Of a stretch of 31,708 bases of DNA, positions 16,013 through 25,453 are shown piece by piece. The notes beneath the pieces were generated by a model. The model saw nothing but the letters and a program-made list of their open reading frames with translations. It was not told the DNA's origin and ran no database searches. Origin of the DNA: GCA-020348365 sp964347995 (lineage in GTDB: Archaea > Thermoproteota > Bathyarchaeia > Bathyarchaeales > Bathyarchaeaceae); assembly GCA_964347995.1 (NCBI GenBank), contig CAYGBA010000013.1:1-31708 (forward strand), given 5' to 3'. A program made the position numbers and the translations under genes. Positions within the stretch are counted from its first letter, which is position 1, and the number at the start of each line of letters is the position of its first letter.

Positions 16013-16563
16013 TTAGAGGCTGCGAGGTGACGACGGAGGTTGGAGATATCACTGGGCTCTTTCTGACGGAGCGCATAAAAAGCAAGGTGAGCCTTGATGT
16101 AGTGGATGAGATAAGAGATCAAGGTGGCCTAGTCGTACTTCCTCATCCATTTAGAGACCATAAACCCCCGGCTGAGATAGTTAAATATGTTGATGTCGTT
16201 GAAGGCTTCAACGCTCGGGTGCCGTTCGAAGAAAACGAGCGCGCAATCAAGCTCGGGTTGAAATGGGGAAAGCCAGTCATAGCTGGGAGTGACGCTCACT
16301 TCGCCTTCGAAGTCGGGAGGGGATTGACTCTGGCCAACGATGCTTGCTCTGCAGATGAACTAGAAAAAGCGATATTACACAACAACATAAGCATCAGAGG
16401 AGCTCGATTCGCTAACTGGCATTTGTCTGCGCTGTACATTATGAGCAAGGCGGTTGAAGCCAGGAGAAATCCGAAGATGATTCCTAATTCTGCTTGGAAG
16501 CTCATAAGTGGCAAAAGTGCCTTGCATTCCTATTCCACAAGCAAGCATACAAGTTTCCTATGA
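16013..16563 (+). CDS. PHP-domain metal-dependent hydrolase, C-terminal part
   Basis: About 183 residues follow the gap in the frame whose first full codon is at 16015. The PHP-fold features seen are GCEVTTEVGDITGLFL (a GIEI/E-type metal-site strand), LVVLPHPFRDHKPP with the conserved HP, VVEGFNARVPFEEN and VIAGSDAHFAFEVG with the GSDAH metal ligands. These match the later half of PHP phosphoesterases related to PolX/YciV types; the N-terminal HxH motif must lie in the gap. PHP proteins of this kind often sit beside ATP-grasp and glycosyltransferase genes. It probably hydrolyses a phosphate ester, but the substrate is unknown. It ends with a Ser/Thr/Lys-rich tail. Confidence 0.8.
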
Positions 16564-16610
16564 CAGTAACTAATGACGTAATCAATTTCACCTAGTGAGA
16601 GAGAGCCGCC

Positions 16611-17759
16611 ATGCTACGCATACTTTTTGTGGCACAGCATTATTTTGCCAATCCCGATTTCGTTAGGCTCTCTGTCGAGTTGTCTCGGAGAAAGCATCAG
16701 GTGAGTGTTGCTACTTCTTTAAGATCTGTGGACAAGCAGAGATCTGAAACGGGCATCGATTTATTAGAAATCGAGCCTTTTGTCCGGATTTACAGTATCC
16801 CTTATACCTTGTCGTTTCCGTTTTCGAAAATGTATAATTTTGTTCAGAAACGAGGCGTACAGCTTATTCACACTTTGAGTGACCTATCTACAAACACTGC
16901 CTCCGCCGCTTTGGTTTCGAGAACGACTGGTGTTCCGCTTGTGCACACGATCCAGGGGATTGGCGTCAAGACCGACAGTCCGCTTGTAAATGGCATGATT
17001 GACCTTTATGATTGGACTGTGGAGCGCCAAGTCGCAAAAGCGGCTAGAAAGGTCATTCTACTTTCGAAGCGTTTAGCTTTCAGGGCCGAAAAACTAGGCG
17101 TCAATAAGGATCGTAGGGTTGTTATTCCTTCTGGTGTTGACTACGATTATTTTGATTCTGAACGGCCCGAAGTCCAGAAGAAAGCTGCTTCGTTGCGTGA
17201 AGAACTGGATATCGGCGAAGATGTTGTCGTAGGATACGTGGGCAGACTAAGTCTTCGAAAAGGTTTGACTTATCTCCTCCAGGCACTGAGGAAGATTCAG
17301 CGTGAATATTCTAACACTGTCCTACTGGTTGTGGGAGACGGGGAGGAGCGAAGGAATCTGGAAATGATCGCTAAGAAATCAGAAATCAGAGCCGTCTTTG
17401 CTGGATGGCAAAAGGATGTCTTGCCCTATTATGCGGTGATGGATGTCTTTGTGCTTCCTTCGCTCTTTGAGGGGCTTCCTAATGTCATGCTCGAGGCGAT
17501 GGCGATGGAAAAGCCTCTGGTGGCAACTGATGTGGGCGCGAATCCTGACCTTGTTGCGGATGGTAGGAATGGGTTTCTAGTTTCTGTTCGTGATCATGAG
17601 CAGATAGCGTCTGCTTTGAAAAGACTTATTGAGAACCCAGATCTAAGAAAAAGTATGGGAGTCACTAATCGGAGGATCGTGGAGAAATTCTTCTCTTGGG
17701 ACAAGATCGTACGGCAAATCGAGAAACTCTATAATCTCTATGTGCGCGCGCAATGTTAA
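16611..17759 (+). CDS. Family 4 glycosyltransferase (GT-B)
   Basis: 382 residues. The N-terminal Rossmann half starts LRILFVAQHYFANPDFV and includes VPLVHTIQGIGVK near 108-120. The C-terminal half carries VIPSGVDYDYF near 171-181, GYVGRLSLRKGLTYLLQAL near 208-226 with Arg212/Lys217 for the nucleotide diphosphate, and FEGLPNVMLEAMAMEKP with the EX7E pair Glu287/Glu295. This is a retaining glycosyltransferase using a nucleotide sugar to extend a lipid-linked glycan at the inner membrane face. The sugar cannot be predicted. The gene follows the PHP gene after 47 nt and probably shares its transcript. The last codons (17739-17752) form an alternating TATGTGCGCGCGCA tract. Confidence 0.88.
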   Translation: MLRILFVAQHYFANPDFVRLSVELSRRKHQVSVATSLRSVDKQRSETGIDLLEIEPFVRIYSIPYTLSFPFSKMYNFVQKRGVQLIHTLSDLSTNTASAALVSRTTGVPLVHTIQGIGVKTDSPLVNGMIDLYDWTVERQVAKAARKVILLSKRLAFRAEKLGVNKDRRVVIPSGVDYDYFDSERPEVQKKAASLREELDIGEDVVVGYVGRLSLRKGLTYLLQALRKIQREYSNTVLLVVGDGEERRNLEMIAKKSEIRAVFAGWQKDVLPYYAVMDVFVLPSLFEGLPNVMLEAMAMEKPLVATDVGANPDLVADGRNGFLVSVRDHEQIASALKRLIENPDLRKSMGVTNRRIVEKFFSWDKIVRQIEKLYNLYVRAQC

Positions 17760-17877
17760 AAAACATGTTTGCGGTTTTTGATGTCATGTGATAGTCAAAG
17801 GGCTAGCAACTTCCATGATCACTAGTATGCATGGGAAATTAGAGGAACTTCAAAGGTGAGGGTCTACGCGTAGACTA

Positions 17878-20784
17878 ATGAATCTGTTGGTGATGCTCGC
17901 GTCGGCTGGTGTCTTGCTAGCAAATGGCATGACTTTTGGTTCTCCCATAATAGGTGCCGTAGGATCAATAGCATACCTCATTGTGGGTGGCTACATGCTT
18001 AGGGGAATTTTCGGAAAAAAGCACACCGTGGCGGATTGGGCTTTTGGAGTCCTGATGCTTATCATTATATTAGCAGTGATCGGGTGGATCTTCACCATCT
18101 CTTACAAACTCGGTGTTCGTGAGCTCTTCATCACACTGGTTCTGGCGGCATTCTCGACTCTGCTGATTCAAAAGTTCACTTCAGATCGAACTTCTGTGGT
18201 GGAAGCAAAAGTTGACAGCGTTCCCGTGTCGGTAAGGTGGCTTGAAATGGCCTTTGTCGCATTCCTGTGTCTACAAATCATATTCTTGCTTCAATCCAGA
18301 ACTTCTCTGCCGGATAGAGTGTGGGTCACGATGAATCCCTGGGTCATGGTCCTGTTCTTCGTCAACACTGCTCTCCTAGTCGCGCTTATGTTTACGGCTG
18401 AGAAGTGGCAAGTTAAGTTGCTATTGATCGTTGGGCATTCAATTCTGGCTCACATGTTTTTCGTTTTAGTTTTTGATGTCGGTTATGGATGGGACCAGTT
18501 CATAACCCTTGGGATAACCCGTCGACTGTTTGATGAGTCTGCTTGGCCACAGAATATCGCTTTCAGTCTGCACACTCCTGGTTCTCTGCTTGTCAAAGTA
18601 TACAGGGTTCTTGCCGGTACTCTTGCACCAGTTCTTTCAACAACTCTATCTCGTATGTTCGGTGTTGATGTCTTGTGGGGGCACTTGCTACTTGTGCCTC
18701 TCTTGTGGGGGATTTTTGTTCCCATCATCGCCTATCGTATCACAGAGATTGTTACAGGAAAGCAGAAACTGGCCCTCTTTTCGGGATTGCTTACACTAAC
18801 TGGGCCGTCTTTGATCTTGTGGGGAGCCGTCTCCACGAGCAATAGCCTGGGTTTCGCGCTTTTTTTCTTCGCTATTTATCTTATCATAGATTATTTGGTA
18901 TCAGACAGAAAAATACTATGGGCTGCATTGGGTGTTTTTGTTACTGTCCTAGCGCATTTAATGGTAGGCATAATAGCTTCTTCCTTGTTTCTGTTAGCTT
19001 TTACCCTTAAAAGATCCCGGGGTATAAAGCGTGAAAAGAGACGAAAAATCTTTCTCTCTCTTGCTTTTCTTGTTTGTCTAGGCATCCTTCCCTTATTCTT
19101 GAGTCTCGGCTGGTTATTCTATCCAATAAGGACCGGGGTGACGTTTACCTTGGAGCCTCTGCTAAGCTTGCCACCCTTCGATGCGGTCATGATGTTTCTT
19201 GTCGGAGCATATGGTGATTACACCCTGAAAGAGGCTATAGTTTATGGTGCATTGCCCTTACTTGGTCTCTCGGGGTTGATATACGTTAATAAAAGTAGAA
19301 GGTTTGCACACAAGAGGATGGTGAATCTTTTCCTTCTCTTGTCTTTTGTTCTAATTTCGCTGGAGTACCTAATGGCGAAGTGCTTCATGCTTTATACCGG
19401 GTTTGGAAAAGAGAGACTGTGGATTCTCAGAGACCTGATATCTATTCCATTGGCGTCCACGCTGATATACAACGCCATGGAGATTCTAGCAAACCTGTTA
19501 CCTAAAGGCATCGCTTCCAGAAATATATCTTTCAAGGGTTTTTCCAGTGCTAGCTTTAAACGAATCGCGTCAAAAACAACCACCGTTCTCCTTGTTTCTG
19601 GTTTGATCGCCTCCTCCGTCTATATAGGATATCCAACGTCTAGAAGATCTCGTTGGTTAGCTGCTCATGAGCTTGAAGCTGCGAAATTCATTGATTCTAC
19701 CACTGATGTACCGTATGTTGTGGTGTGTTACCAGGCCTTCAAAGTAGCTGGATACACCGCTGTAGGATTTTCAAATCCTCTCGCATATTACGCTCCCACG
19801 TATGACTATGGATGGAATGCGGAGCTTATTAGCAAAGTTAGTGAAGGTTCTGCTGCTGAAGCTATGATTGAAGCCGCTGCAATCAACAATGCATCGATTG
19901 CATTTTTTGTAACAAACCCATCGCGGGAAGTAGGTGCGGATAGCATGATTAGTCTTCTCTCGCAAAGACCAGGCTTCGAGCTGTCCGGAATATTTGGAGA
20001 TGAAGTGTACGTCTTCAGATACGTCGTCCCTCTAGAACGTGTTGTGAAGGGAATTGGACCTAGTGTGTACCTTTTCAGTCACGAAGAATATGTTAATACA
20101 ACATTCACTGCCGATGCAGTGACATACGAGGCTGAATTCGAGGTAAGTCTTAATGGCTCAAATAGATATGAGCTTACAAACTGGCCCAATCACTGGTCAT
20201 TTGAATCTATCTCACCTGGACCCGTGAGCAGATACATCGACGCGAACTTGTGGATAAACTTCACCGCCAGAGAAAACGTAGAATACAACGTGTCCTGGAC
20301 AGCAAATCTTTTATACCAAGATGTGGGTTGGAAGGACGACAGCTTTTTGACCGGGTGGACCAGATACAAAGCCGCTCCGCTTGATTTTAGAGAAGAAACC
20401 ACAATGCAAACTGACGGCGATGTACTAACAATAACGGGTAACTTTGAAAAGGGCAGCAGGCAATACTATTGGATATGGAAACCTGTTGATGTCTCCACTG
20501 ACCTCTATTCCTATGTCCTCGTAAGGTGGCGGTCAACGGGTACTTGCGCCATCGCATGGGCCTACTATATGGGCGGCAAAGTATGGAACCAGCGAATTTT
20601 GACGTATGGGTCCTATAATCCTGACTGGACCACAACGGTGGTTAGGTTACAGGAGGGCGCGATCCTAACAGACCTAATGATAGGGCTGGATGATTCAGGC
20701 GCTGACGCTGAGGGGTCGCTTTCAGCTTACTTTGACTTTGTCATGGTAGCGAATGCTACCTTTTCGACACTGCTGGCTGTCTGA
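17878..20784 (+). CDS. Large GT-C-like membrane protein with extracellular C-terminal domain
   Basis: 968 residues. About 13 or more membrane helices occupy residues 1-585. After the seventh helix comes an acidic pair, Asp200 and Asp206, in FDVGYGWDQF, a position reminiscent of the catalytic acidic residues in GT-C glycosyltransferases. Residues 586-968 lie outside: a mixed alpha/beta part (DVPYVVVCYQAFKVAGYTAVG, near 600-730) and a beta-rich jelly-roll-like end. Layout resembles archaeal oligosaccharyltransferase or polyprenyl-sugar mannosyltransferase-type proteins, although I see no WWDYG motif of AglB/STT3. It probably transfers a polyprenyl-linked sugar on the outer face, or acts in glycan export. 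There is no C-terminal anchor. The ATG follows AGGTGAGGG by about 15 nt. Confidence 0.75.
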   Translation: MNLLVMLASAGVLLANGMTFGSPIIGAVGSIAYLIVGGYMLRGIFGKKHTVADWAFGVLMLIIILAVIGWIFTISYKLGVRELFITLVLAAFSTLLIQKFTSDRTSVVEAKVDSVPVSVRWLEMAFVAFLCLQIIFLLQSRTSLPDRVWVTMNPWVMVLFFVNTALLVALMFTAEKWQVKLLLIVGHSILAHMFFVLVFDVGYGWDQFITLGITRRLFDESAWPQNIAFSLHTPGSLLVKVYRVLAGTLAPVLSTTLSRMFGVDVLWGHLLLVPLLWGIFVPIIAYRITEIVTGKQKLALFSGLLTLTGPSLILWGAVSTSNSLGFALFFFAIYLIIDYLVSDRKILWAALGVFVTVLAHLMVGIIASSLFLLAFTLKRSRGIKREKRRKIFLSLAFLVCLGILPLFLSLGWLFYPIRTGVTFTLEPLLSLPPFDAVMMFLVGAYGDYTLKEAIVYGALPLLGLSGLIYVNKSRRFAHKRMVNLFLLLSFVLISLEYLMAKCFMLYTGFGKERLWILRDLISIPLASTLIYNAMEILANLLPKGIASRNISFKGFSSASFKRIASKTTTVLLVSGLIASSVYIGYPTSRRSRWLAAHELEAAKFIDSTTDVPYVVVCYQAFKVAGYTAVGFSNPLAYYAPTYDYGWNAELISKVSEGSAAEAMIEAAAINNASIAFFVTNPSREVGADSMISLLSQRPGFELSGIFGDEVYVFRYVVPLERVVKGIGPSVYLFSHEEYVNTTFTADAVTYEAEFEVSLNGSNRYELTNWPNHWSFESISPGPVSRYIDANLWINFTARENVEYNVSWTANLLYQDVGWKDDSFLTGWTRYKAAPLDFREETTMQTDGDVLTITGNFEKGSRQYYWIWKPVDVSTDLYSYVLVRWRSTGTCAIAWAYYMGGKVWNQRILTYGSYNPDWTTTVVRLQEGAILTDLMIGLDDSGADAEGSLSAYFDFVMVANATFSTLLAV

Positions 20785-20799
20785 TCGAGAAGCCAGTGG

Positions 20800-20816
20800 G
20801 CACACACGCATGCGCA
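20800..20816. repeat. Alternating purine-pyrimidine tract
   Basis: GCACACACGCATGCGCA, 17 nt of unbroken alternation, 16 nt after the stop of the GT-C-like gene. Confidence 0.6.
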
Positions 20817-20941
20817 GTCCAAGTTGATTGAAGAAAATGGAAGGAGCTAATCTGGTGCTGGTCGCTGTAGAATTTATCCGAGTTTCGTGGTGTAATTGTC
20901 AAAAAATCTGGGGCTGAAGACTTGAGGAATGCGGTCAATCG

Positions 20942-20952
20942 TTAAATTTAAG
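20942..20952 (+). promoter_or_regulatory. TATA box of the Asp-box protein gene
   Basis: TTAAATTTAAG, centred about 31 nt before the ATG at 20978; the transcript would be leaderless or nearly so. The preceding 193-nt region has an alternating tract and no other recognisable element. Confidence 0.55.
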
Positions 20953-20977
20953 AAAGCGAGAAAAAGTAACTCTCAGT

Positions 20978-22087
20978 ATGTTTGATGTTTCGGCGAGCGC
21001 AATTCTAAATTACGGTAAATACTACAGAATATGGCCTCATGTTGACGTCAGTCGTAACGATCTTTACGTCAGTGTAGGTCTGGCGAGACCTTTTGTTAAG
21101 CCGCTCTGCAAATTGCTTGTGTCAAGAGATTATGGTAAATCTTGGAAGGAGATAGCAGATTTCCACTCGGCGGACAAGCGAAACACAACCACTGGTCAAC
21201 CATTTGTGGCGAATGAGGGCTCAATATTTGTCCCCGTATGGAGTGCAGGTTTTTACACTCATGGAAACATGTGGATCGCTATTTATAAGGGCGAGGAGTA
21301 CGGGACATCTTGGAAAAAAGTCTATGAGGACGCAGGAGGTACCTACGGAAAACACTTTTTTCAAAGCTCTACCGACGAAACCCTGTATATAGGAGTTGGC
21401 GTGGGCGGAGGAGGTTCTAACGGTCGAATAAGTTCCACGCCGGCAAAATCATACCTCCTAAAGTCTACAGATGCTGGTAGGACATGGAGGAAGGTCCTCA
21501 AAGTTGATCACCCAACGTCTCTCTACAGCGGCGTCGCTTTTGATGACACGATTCTAGTTGCGGCTAGAGAAAGGAAATCGGTGTTTAGGAGCGTCGACGG
21601 CGGTAAATCATGGACAGAAACATCTGTTGGCAAAAGTGCAAGAAACATTTCATATATTCAAGAATTAGGAAAATTTGTCATAACGAGTGATAGTTGCATC
21701 TTCGTTTCGAAAGATGGCCTAACGTGGGTTCGCCTTAACAGTCGCATGAAGGGGCTAATACTAAGATATCCCCTGTTATACAAGGGAAGAATTTATATGA
21801 CTGGCGTTGGCGGGCGTTCCTGCGTCATTTCGACAGATCTAACCAAATGGTACATCACTTTTGATGCAACCGAAGTAACCGGCAGTAATCTTTTCGCGAG
21901 AATGGCCTTGGTTGACGACTATGTTTTTCTCGGCAACGAAATGAATGGAGTTCTGCTTCGAGCGAAACTGCCCACTGATAATAATAGACTTGTAGATACG
22001 CTTCAAGTCTTGAAATGCTATTTCAAATACCTAGTTTGGATGTGGAAGAGTAAGATTGAAGGTGTTAATGGACATAAGAAAGTGTAG
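20978..22087 (+). CDS. Asp-box (BNR) beta-propeller protein
   Basis: 369 residues with at least four Asp-box repeats, each on a beta hairpin of a predicted six- or seven-bladed propeller: SRDYGKSW (49-56), STDAGRTW (163-170), SVDGGKSW (205-212) and a variant SKDGLTW (244-250). A degenerate GTSW lies near 109-112. Asp boxes occur in sialidases, sortilin-type and photosynthesis-assembly propellers; the catalytic Arg triad of sialidases is not evident, so an enzymatic role is not claimed. Unusually, no signal peptide is seen, although the related protein at 28907-31360 has one. It may act inside the cell or leave by another route. Neighbours suggest work on glycans or glycoproteins. Confidence 0.78.
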   Translation: MFDVSASAILNYGKYYRIWPHVDVSRNDLYVSVGLARPFVKPLCKLLVSRDYGKSWKEIADFHSADKRNTTTGQPFVANEGSIFVPVWSAGFYTHGNMWIAIYKGEEYGTSWKKVYEDAGGTYGKHFFQSSTDETLYIGVGVGGGGSNGRISSTPAKSYLLKSTDAGRTWRKVLKVDHPTSLYSGVAFDDTILVAARERKSVFRSVDGGKSWTETSVGKSARNISYIQELGKFVITSDSCIFVSKDGLTWVRLNSRMKGLILRYPLLYKGRIYMTGVGGRSCVISTDLTKWYITFDATEVTGSNLFARMALVDDYVFLGNEMNGVLLRAKLPTDNNRLVDTLQVLKCYFKYLVWMWKSKIEGVNGHKKV

Positions 22088-22133
22088 AGACAAGTCATGG
22101 GAGTCAACAAAGAGCGAAACGATCTACCAGCGT

Positions 22134-22147
22134 TGCATGCATGCGCA
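22134..22147. repeat. Alternating purine-pyrimidine tract
   Basis: TGCATGCATGCGCA, 14 nt of unbroken alternation, 47 nt after the Asp-box gene stop. Confidence 0.6.
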
Positions 22148-22236
22148 GGCACGCAGTCTTCATTTGGAAACCGTTTAGTTTATGAATTAGCATCTGATTT
22201 AACGAGACGACTGAAGGTATTGGAAAGTCGCTGTTG

Positions 22237-23223
22237 ATGTTGACTAGTTCCGAGGTCGAAGAGCTTCTTAGAGGAATGATTATTCGCCGACTTGGAAAGA
22301 GAGACCTTAGTCAATTGTTCGAGCTTAATGTCAAAGCATTCAGGGAGGACGCAGCGACTACTGGTTTGAGTGTGGACAGACTTTCGCGTGCTGCAAAGCT
22401 TTATGGTCTTATTGACACACTTCTTCCCCTCTTCGATGTTTTTCATAAGGACTTTGAAACAATACTTGTTGCAGTATCAGGTAACAAACTGATAGGTGAG
22501 ATTCATCTGTCTCCTCATGGGAAGAAAATTTGGAATCTTTATTCGTCTGCAATTGATGTAATGTTTAGGGGTCGCGGTGTTTTTCGAAAGCTAATGGAAG
22601 AAGCTTTAGAGTACATATCCAAGAGGCACGGAGAACGGGTGTTTGGTTCTGTACGGACTGACAAAATTCCTGTCGTAAAAACGTTCAGGAAATTGAAGTT
22701 TGAGGTTTTTGAGACACGAGTCTTGTTACGATTTGAACAAGATGAGATTCCCACCGTTGATTTCGACGCAGGTGAATCGATAAGAGAGTTCAGACCAACT
22801 GATATAGAGCAAATTTACCAAGTCTGCAAATCCCTCAGTCCACGGAGAATGCAAGTGTACAAAATGACGCCGGCAGACTTTCTCGATTCTCTATTGAGTC
22901 GTATGATGAATAGAATTACTTGGTCTTATTCGAAGAAGTGGGTGATGGAGATGAAAGGGAAAATTGTGGGGTATGTGCATTTCACTTACACTCCGCCACA
23001 GGAAGCGGGAAAGATAGAGTCCTTTTGCGTACTTCCCTCTAACAAGTCTTCGAGGCTTCAAAGTGTCTTTTTAGGTGAGGTTCTTAGGTTCTTGGCAGCA
23101 GGAAACATAAGAAAGGTCACAGCGAGCCTTAATGAAGAATGGAGAGAAACAATTGAGATATTTGAACGCTTTGGATTCAAACCTTTCGCGTCGGTCAGCG
23201 AAATGGTAAAAGAACTGGTTTGA
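22237..23223 (+). CDS. Tandem GNAT-domain N-acetyltransferase
   Basis: 328 residues from ATG 22237 (a TTG one codon earlier is also open). Two GNAT-like halves are visible. The first (about 14-165) has IIRRLGKRDLSQLFEL, LIGEIHLSPHG, the acetyl-CoA loop MFRGRGVFRKLMEEAL near 109-124, and an RTDKIPVVKTFRKLKFEVFE end. The second (about 180-328) has SIREFRPTDIEQIYQVCKSL, KIVGYVHFTYTPPQ, KIESFCVLPSNKSSRLQSV and EIFERFGFKPF, but its acetyl-CoA loop is degenerate, so it may be structural. These enzymes move an acetyl group to an amine; an amino sugar from the DegT enzymes is a sensible acceptor but this is inferred only from neighbourhood. Confidence 0.8.
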   Translation: MLTSSEVEELLRGMIIRRLGKRDLSQLFELNVKAFREDAATTGLSVDRLSRAAKLYGLIDTLLPLFDVFHKDFETILVAVSGNKLIGEIHLSPHGKKIWNLYSSAIDVMFRGRGVFRKLMEEALEYISKRHGERVFGSVRTDKIPVVKTFRKLKFEVFETRVLLRFEQDEIPTVDFDAGESIREFRPTDIEQIYQVCKSLSPRRMQVYKMTPADFLDSLLSRMMNRITWSYSKKWVMEMKGKIVGYVHFTYTPPQEAGKIESFCVLPSNKSSRLQSVFLGEVLRFLAAGNIRKVTASLNEEWRETIEIFERFGFKPFASVSEMVKELV

Positions 23224-23247
23224 GACCACTATTGTGAGAGATAATAG

Positions 23248-24501
23248 ATGGCGCGCATAATGTACATATCTCCAGTGTATTATCCACTGAGTTCTGCATC
23301 TATAACCACTCATGAGGTAGTAAAGGGTTTAGCGGAAAAAGGGCATTACGTAGACCTTTTAGTTGCTTCACGGTGTTTGAATGGATGCTTCAAGGAATGT
23401 TCCTTCGAATGCAACAGAACAAAAAATATCAATGTCCACAGGATTTCTGTACTCACTCGCTCAGTAATCGAGAGCCATCTAAGCATCAGATTGTTGCTGT
23501 TTACGATTGCCTTTTTTCCGCTCACAATATACGCCCTCGTAATTGCCAGAAAGCATAAGTTTGACTTAGTCATAGCTATGTACCATGTCACCCATCTATC
23601 TCCCTTCTCAGCCTTTCTAATTTCTAGATTTCTGAAGATTCCGTTGGTATTGAAATGTCATGACGTAGTTGCCAGTGAGGCGAGACGTGGTTTATTGGAG
23701 AAAGTGTCTCACAACCTTCTATCACGCCTGAACTGGTTTGCTTTTGAGCGTGCAGAACGGATTTTGATACTTAGCGATGGGTTAAGGCGCCTTGTGAAAA
23801 AGTTACATAAGATAGCGGATGAGCGGTTTGTGATACTTCCAAACGGTGTAAACACTAGTATGTTTAAACGCAATACGAACTATCCGGATATTTGCGAAAA
23901 ATTAGAGTTGCAAGGCAAGAAGATATTATTGTATAGTGGTAGCCTAGCGCCTCCTTATAGAAAGAAAGGATTGCGATTCCTAATAGAAGCTATGCCGAAA
24001 ATCGTCGCTAAGGAACCTGGTGTCATCCTTGTTGTTATCGGGCAGGTAACCTATAGAGTCCAAAGGGAACTAGTGAGTTTAGCGACTTCGTTGAACGTTA
24101 AAGAGCATGTACGATTTGTAGAACCAATCCCTTATGAAGCCATGCCGATGTATATCTCAATTGCCGATATATGTATCGGACCTCTCTGTCCTTCTCTGGA
24201 TACTTATGGGTCAACCCCCCGAAAAGTCTTAGAATACTTGGCGTGTGCAAAGCCGGTGATAGCTTGTCATGGAGGTGTTGCGCGAGACCTTATCATAAAT
24301 GGTCACAATGGACTCTTGGTACGTTATGAAGATGTCGAAGACTTGGCATCATCTATTCTGAAACTGATTGAAAACCCAGAGTTTGCCGAAAGGATGGGAC
24401 AGAATGGTAGGTCTCATGTGATGACTTTCTACGATCAAAGAGTACTGACGGATAGGCTGGACAGCGAGATAAGAAACCTGCTATCAGTATCTCATATGTA
24501 G
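23248..24501 (+). CDS. Family 4 glycosyltransferase (GT-B) with membrane segment
   Basis: 417 residues, starting 24 nt after the GNAT gene. The N-terminal half begins MARIMYISPVYYPLSSASIT and includes a Cys cluster CLNGCFKECSFEC (43-55) unlike typical family members, then a hydrophobic segment (about 82-100) that may bind the membrane. The C-terminal half has VILPNGVNTSMF near 195-206, LLYSGSLAPPYRKKGLRFL near 227-245 with the donor-binding Lys, and SLDTYGSTPRKVLEYLACAKPV in the place of the EX7E motif; only the later Glu329 is retained, while the first Glu position is replaced. It should add a sugar to a lipid carrier. The lost first Glu may change specificity or activity. Confidence 0.85.
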   Translation: MARIMYISPVYYPLSSASITTHEVVKGLAEKGHYVDLLVASRCLNGCFKECSFECNRTKNINVHRISVLTRSVIESHLSIRLLLFTIAFFPLTIYALVIARKHKFDLVIAMYHVTHLSPFSAFLISRFLKIPLVLKCHDVVASEARRGLLEKVSHNLLSRLNWFAFERAERILILSDGLRRLVKKLHKIADERFVILPNGVNTSMFKRNTNYPDICEKLELQGKKILLYSGSLAPPYRKKGLRFLIEAMPKIVAKEPGVILVVIGQVTYRVQRELVSLATSLNVKEHVRFVEPIPYEAMPMYISIADICIGPLCPSLDTYGSTPRKVLEYLACAKPVIACHGGVARDLIINGHNGLLVRYEDVEDLASSILKLIENPEFAERMGQNGRSHVMTFYDQRVLTDRLDSEIRNLLSVSHM

Positions 24502-24550
24502 TGAAAATGCGCGCCGACACGTTTTGGAACAACATGCGTCAAGATATGCG

Positions 24551-25441
24551 TTAGCAGTTCTCTTTAACATAATTTACATACTTTTTCAGACCTGTTTCGA
24601 AGGGCACATGTGGTTCCCAGCCCAACTCTTTCTTTGCTTTTTCGATGCTTAGTTTGACTCCTTTGAAGTCCTCTGGTCTGACCGGTTTATATTCGATGTT
24701 CATCTCGCCGAATATGCGCTTTAAGTTTTCAACTATATGATTAATAGTTACGAATTGATGTCCAGCTATGTTGAACACCTGGTTTCTGCCAGTCAGTTTC
24801 AATGACGCTACACTACCCTTCGCCAAATCCTCAACGTAGATGAAACATCTTCCCTGACTTCCATCGCCGAAAATTGTCAAGGGCTCCTTTCGCATGGCTT
24901 TTCGCACAAAGATAGCGACTACCATGTTAGACCTCATTCTAGGCCCGTACGGTATGCCGTATCGCAATATAGTATATGGCAGTCCGTAATGTTTTTGCCA
25001 CGTGATGAGGAGGTGCTCCTGCCCGATCTTCGTTTTTGTATAAATATGATCTGGTGGTTGAATGGGCGTGCTTTCGTCGACTACGCCTTCAGCTCTTCCG
25101 TAGACCCAGGTAGTTGATGCGAGGATTATGCGATCAACTTCCTTTGCGGTTGCCGCTTTCAACAAGTTGGTAGTTCCAACTTCGTTTACCTGTAGGCAGA
25201 GTTCGGGGTCGGATAACGCCACGTTCACATCCGCGACAGCGGCTAAATGGTAGACAATTTCAACGTCTCTACATGCTTCTAAGATGTCATCTCTGCTTTG
25301 TAAGTCTCCTTGGTACCATTCAACTTCTTGTCTAGGTGGTTTCAGCTTGTCAAACACCCGTACGTCATGTTTTTTTTCGAGGAGCTTATCCACTATGTGA
25401 CTCCCAATGAACCCGGATCCACCCGTTACGAGAACAACCAT
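24551..25441 (-). CDS. NAD-dependent sugar epimerase/dehydratase (extended SDR)
   Basis: 296 residues, an extended short-chain dehydrogenase acting on a nucleotide sugar. GGSGFIGSH at 7-15 binds NAD; VYHLAAVADV near 63-72; the catalytic Ser/Thr is in LASTTWVYG near 108-115 and the Tyr-Lys pair is Tyr134/Lys138 in IYTKTKIG; ILRYGIPYGPRM near 157-169 and GRCFIYVEDLA near 203 bind the substrate. Most similar in pattern to UDP-glucose 4-epimerase types, but 4,6-dehydratase or other reactions cannot be excluded. The gene starts 12 nt after the stop of the aminotransferase (25454-26590), with an AAAGGTG site before the ATG, so both are one transcript. The pair probably makes a modified amino sugar for the region's glycosyltransferases. 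Confidence 0.88.
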   Translation of the reverse strand: MVVLVTGGSGFIGSHIVDKLLEKKHDVRVFDKLKPPRQEVEWYQGDLQSRDDILEACRDVEIVYHLAAVADVNVALSDPELCLQVNEVGTTNLLKAATAKEVDRIILASTTWVYGRAEGVVDESTPIQPPDHIYTKTKIGQEHLLITWQKHYGLPYTILRYGIPYGPRMRSNMVVAIFVRKAMRKEPLTIFGDGSQGRCFIYVEDLAKGSVASLKLTGRNQVFNIAGHQFVTINHIVENLKRIFGEMNIEYKPVRPEDFKGVKLSIEKAKKELGWEPHVPFETGLKKYVNYVKENC

Positions 25442-25453
25442 GTTTTACACCTT

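Noticed and set aside
20837..20917. 26-codon open frame after the GT-C-like gene
   Set aside because: Too short, no conserved features, and it runs close to the promoter of the next gene.
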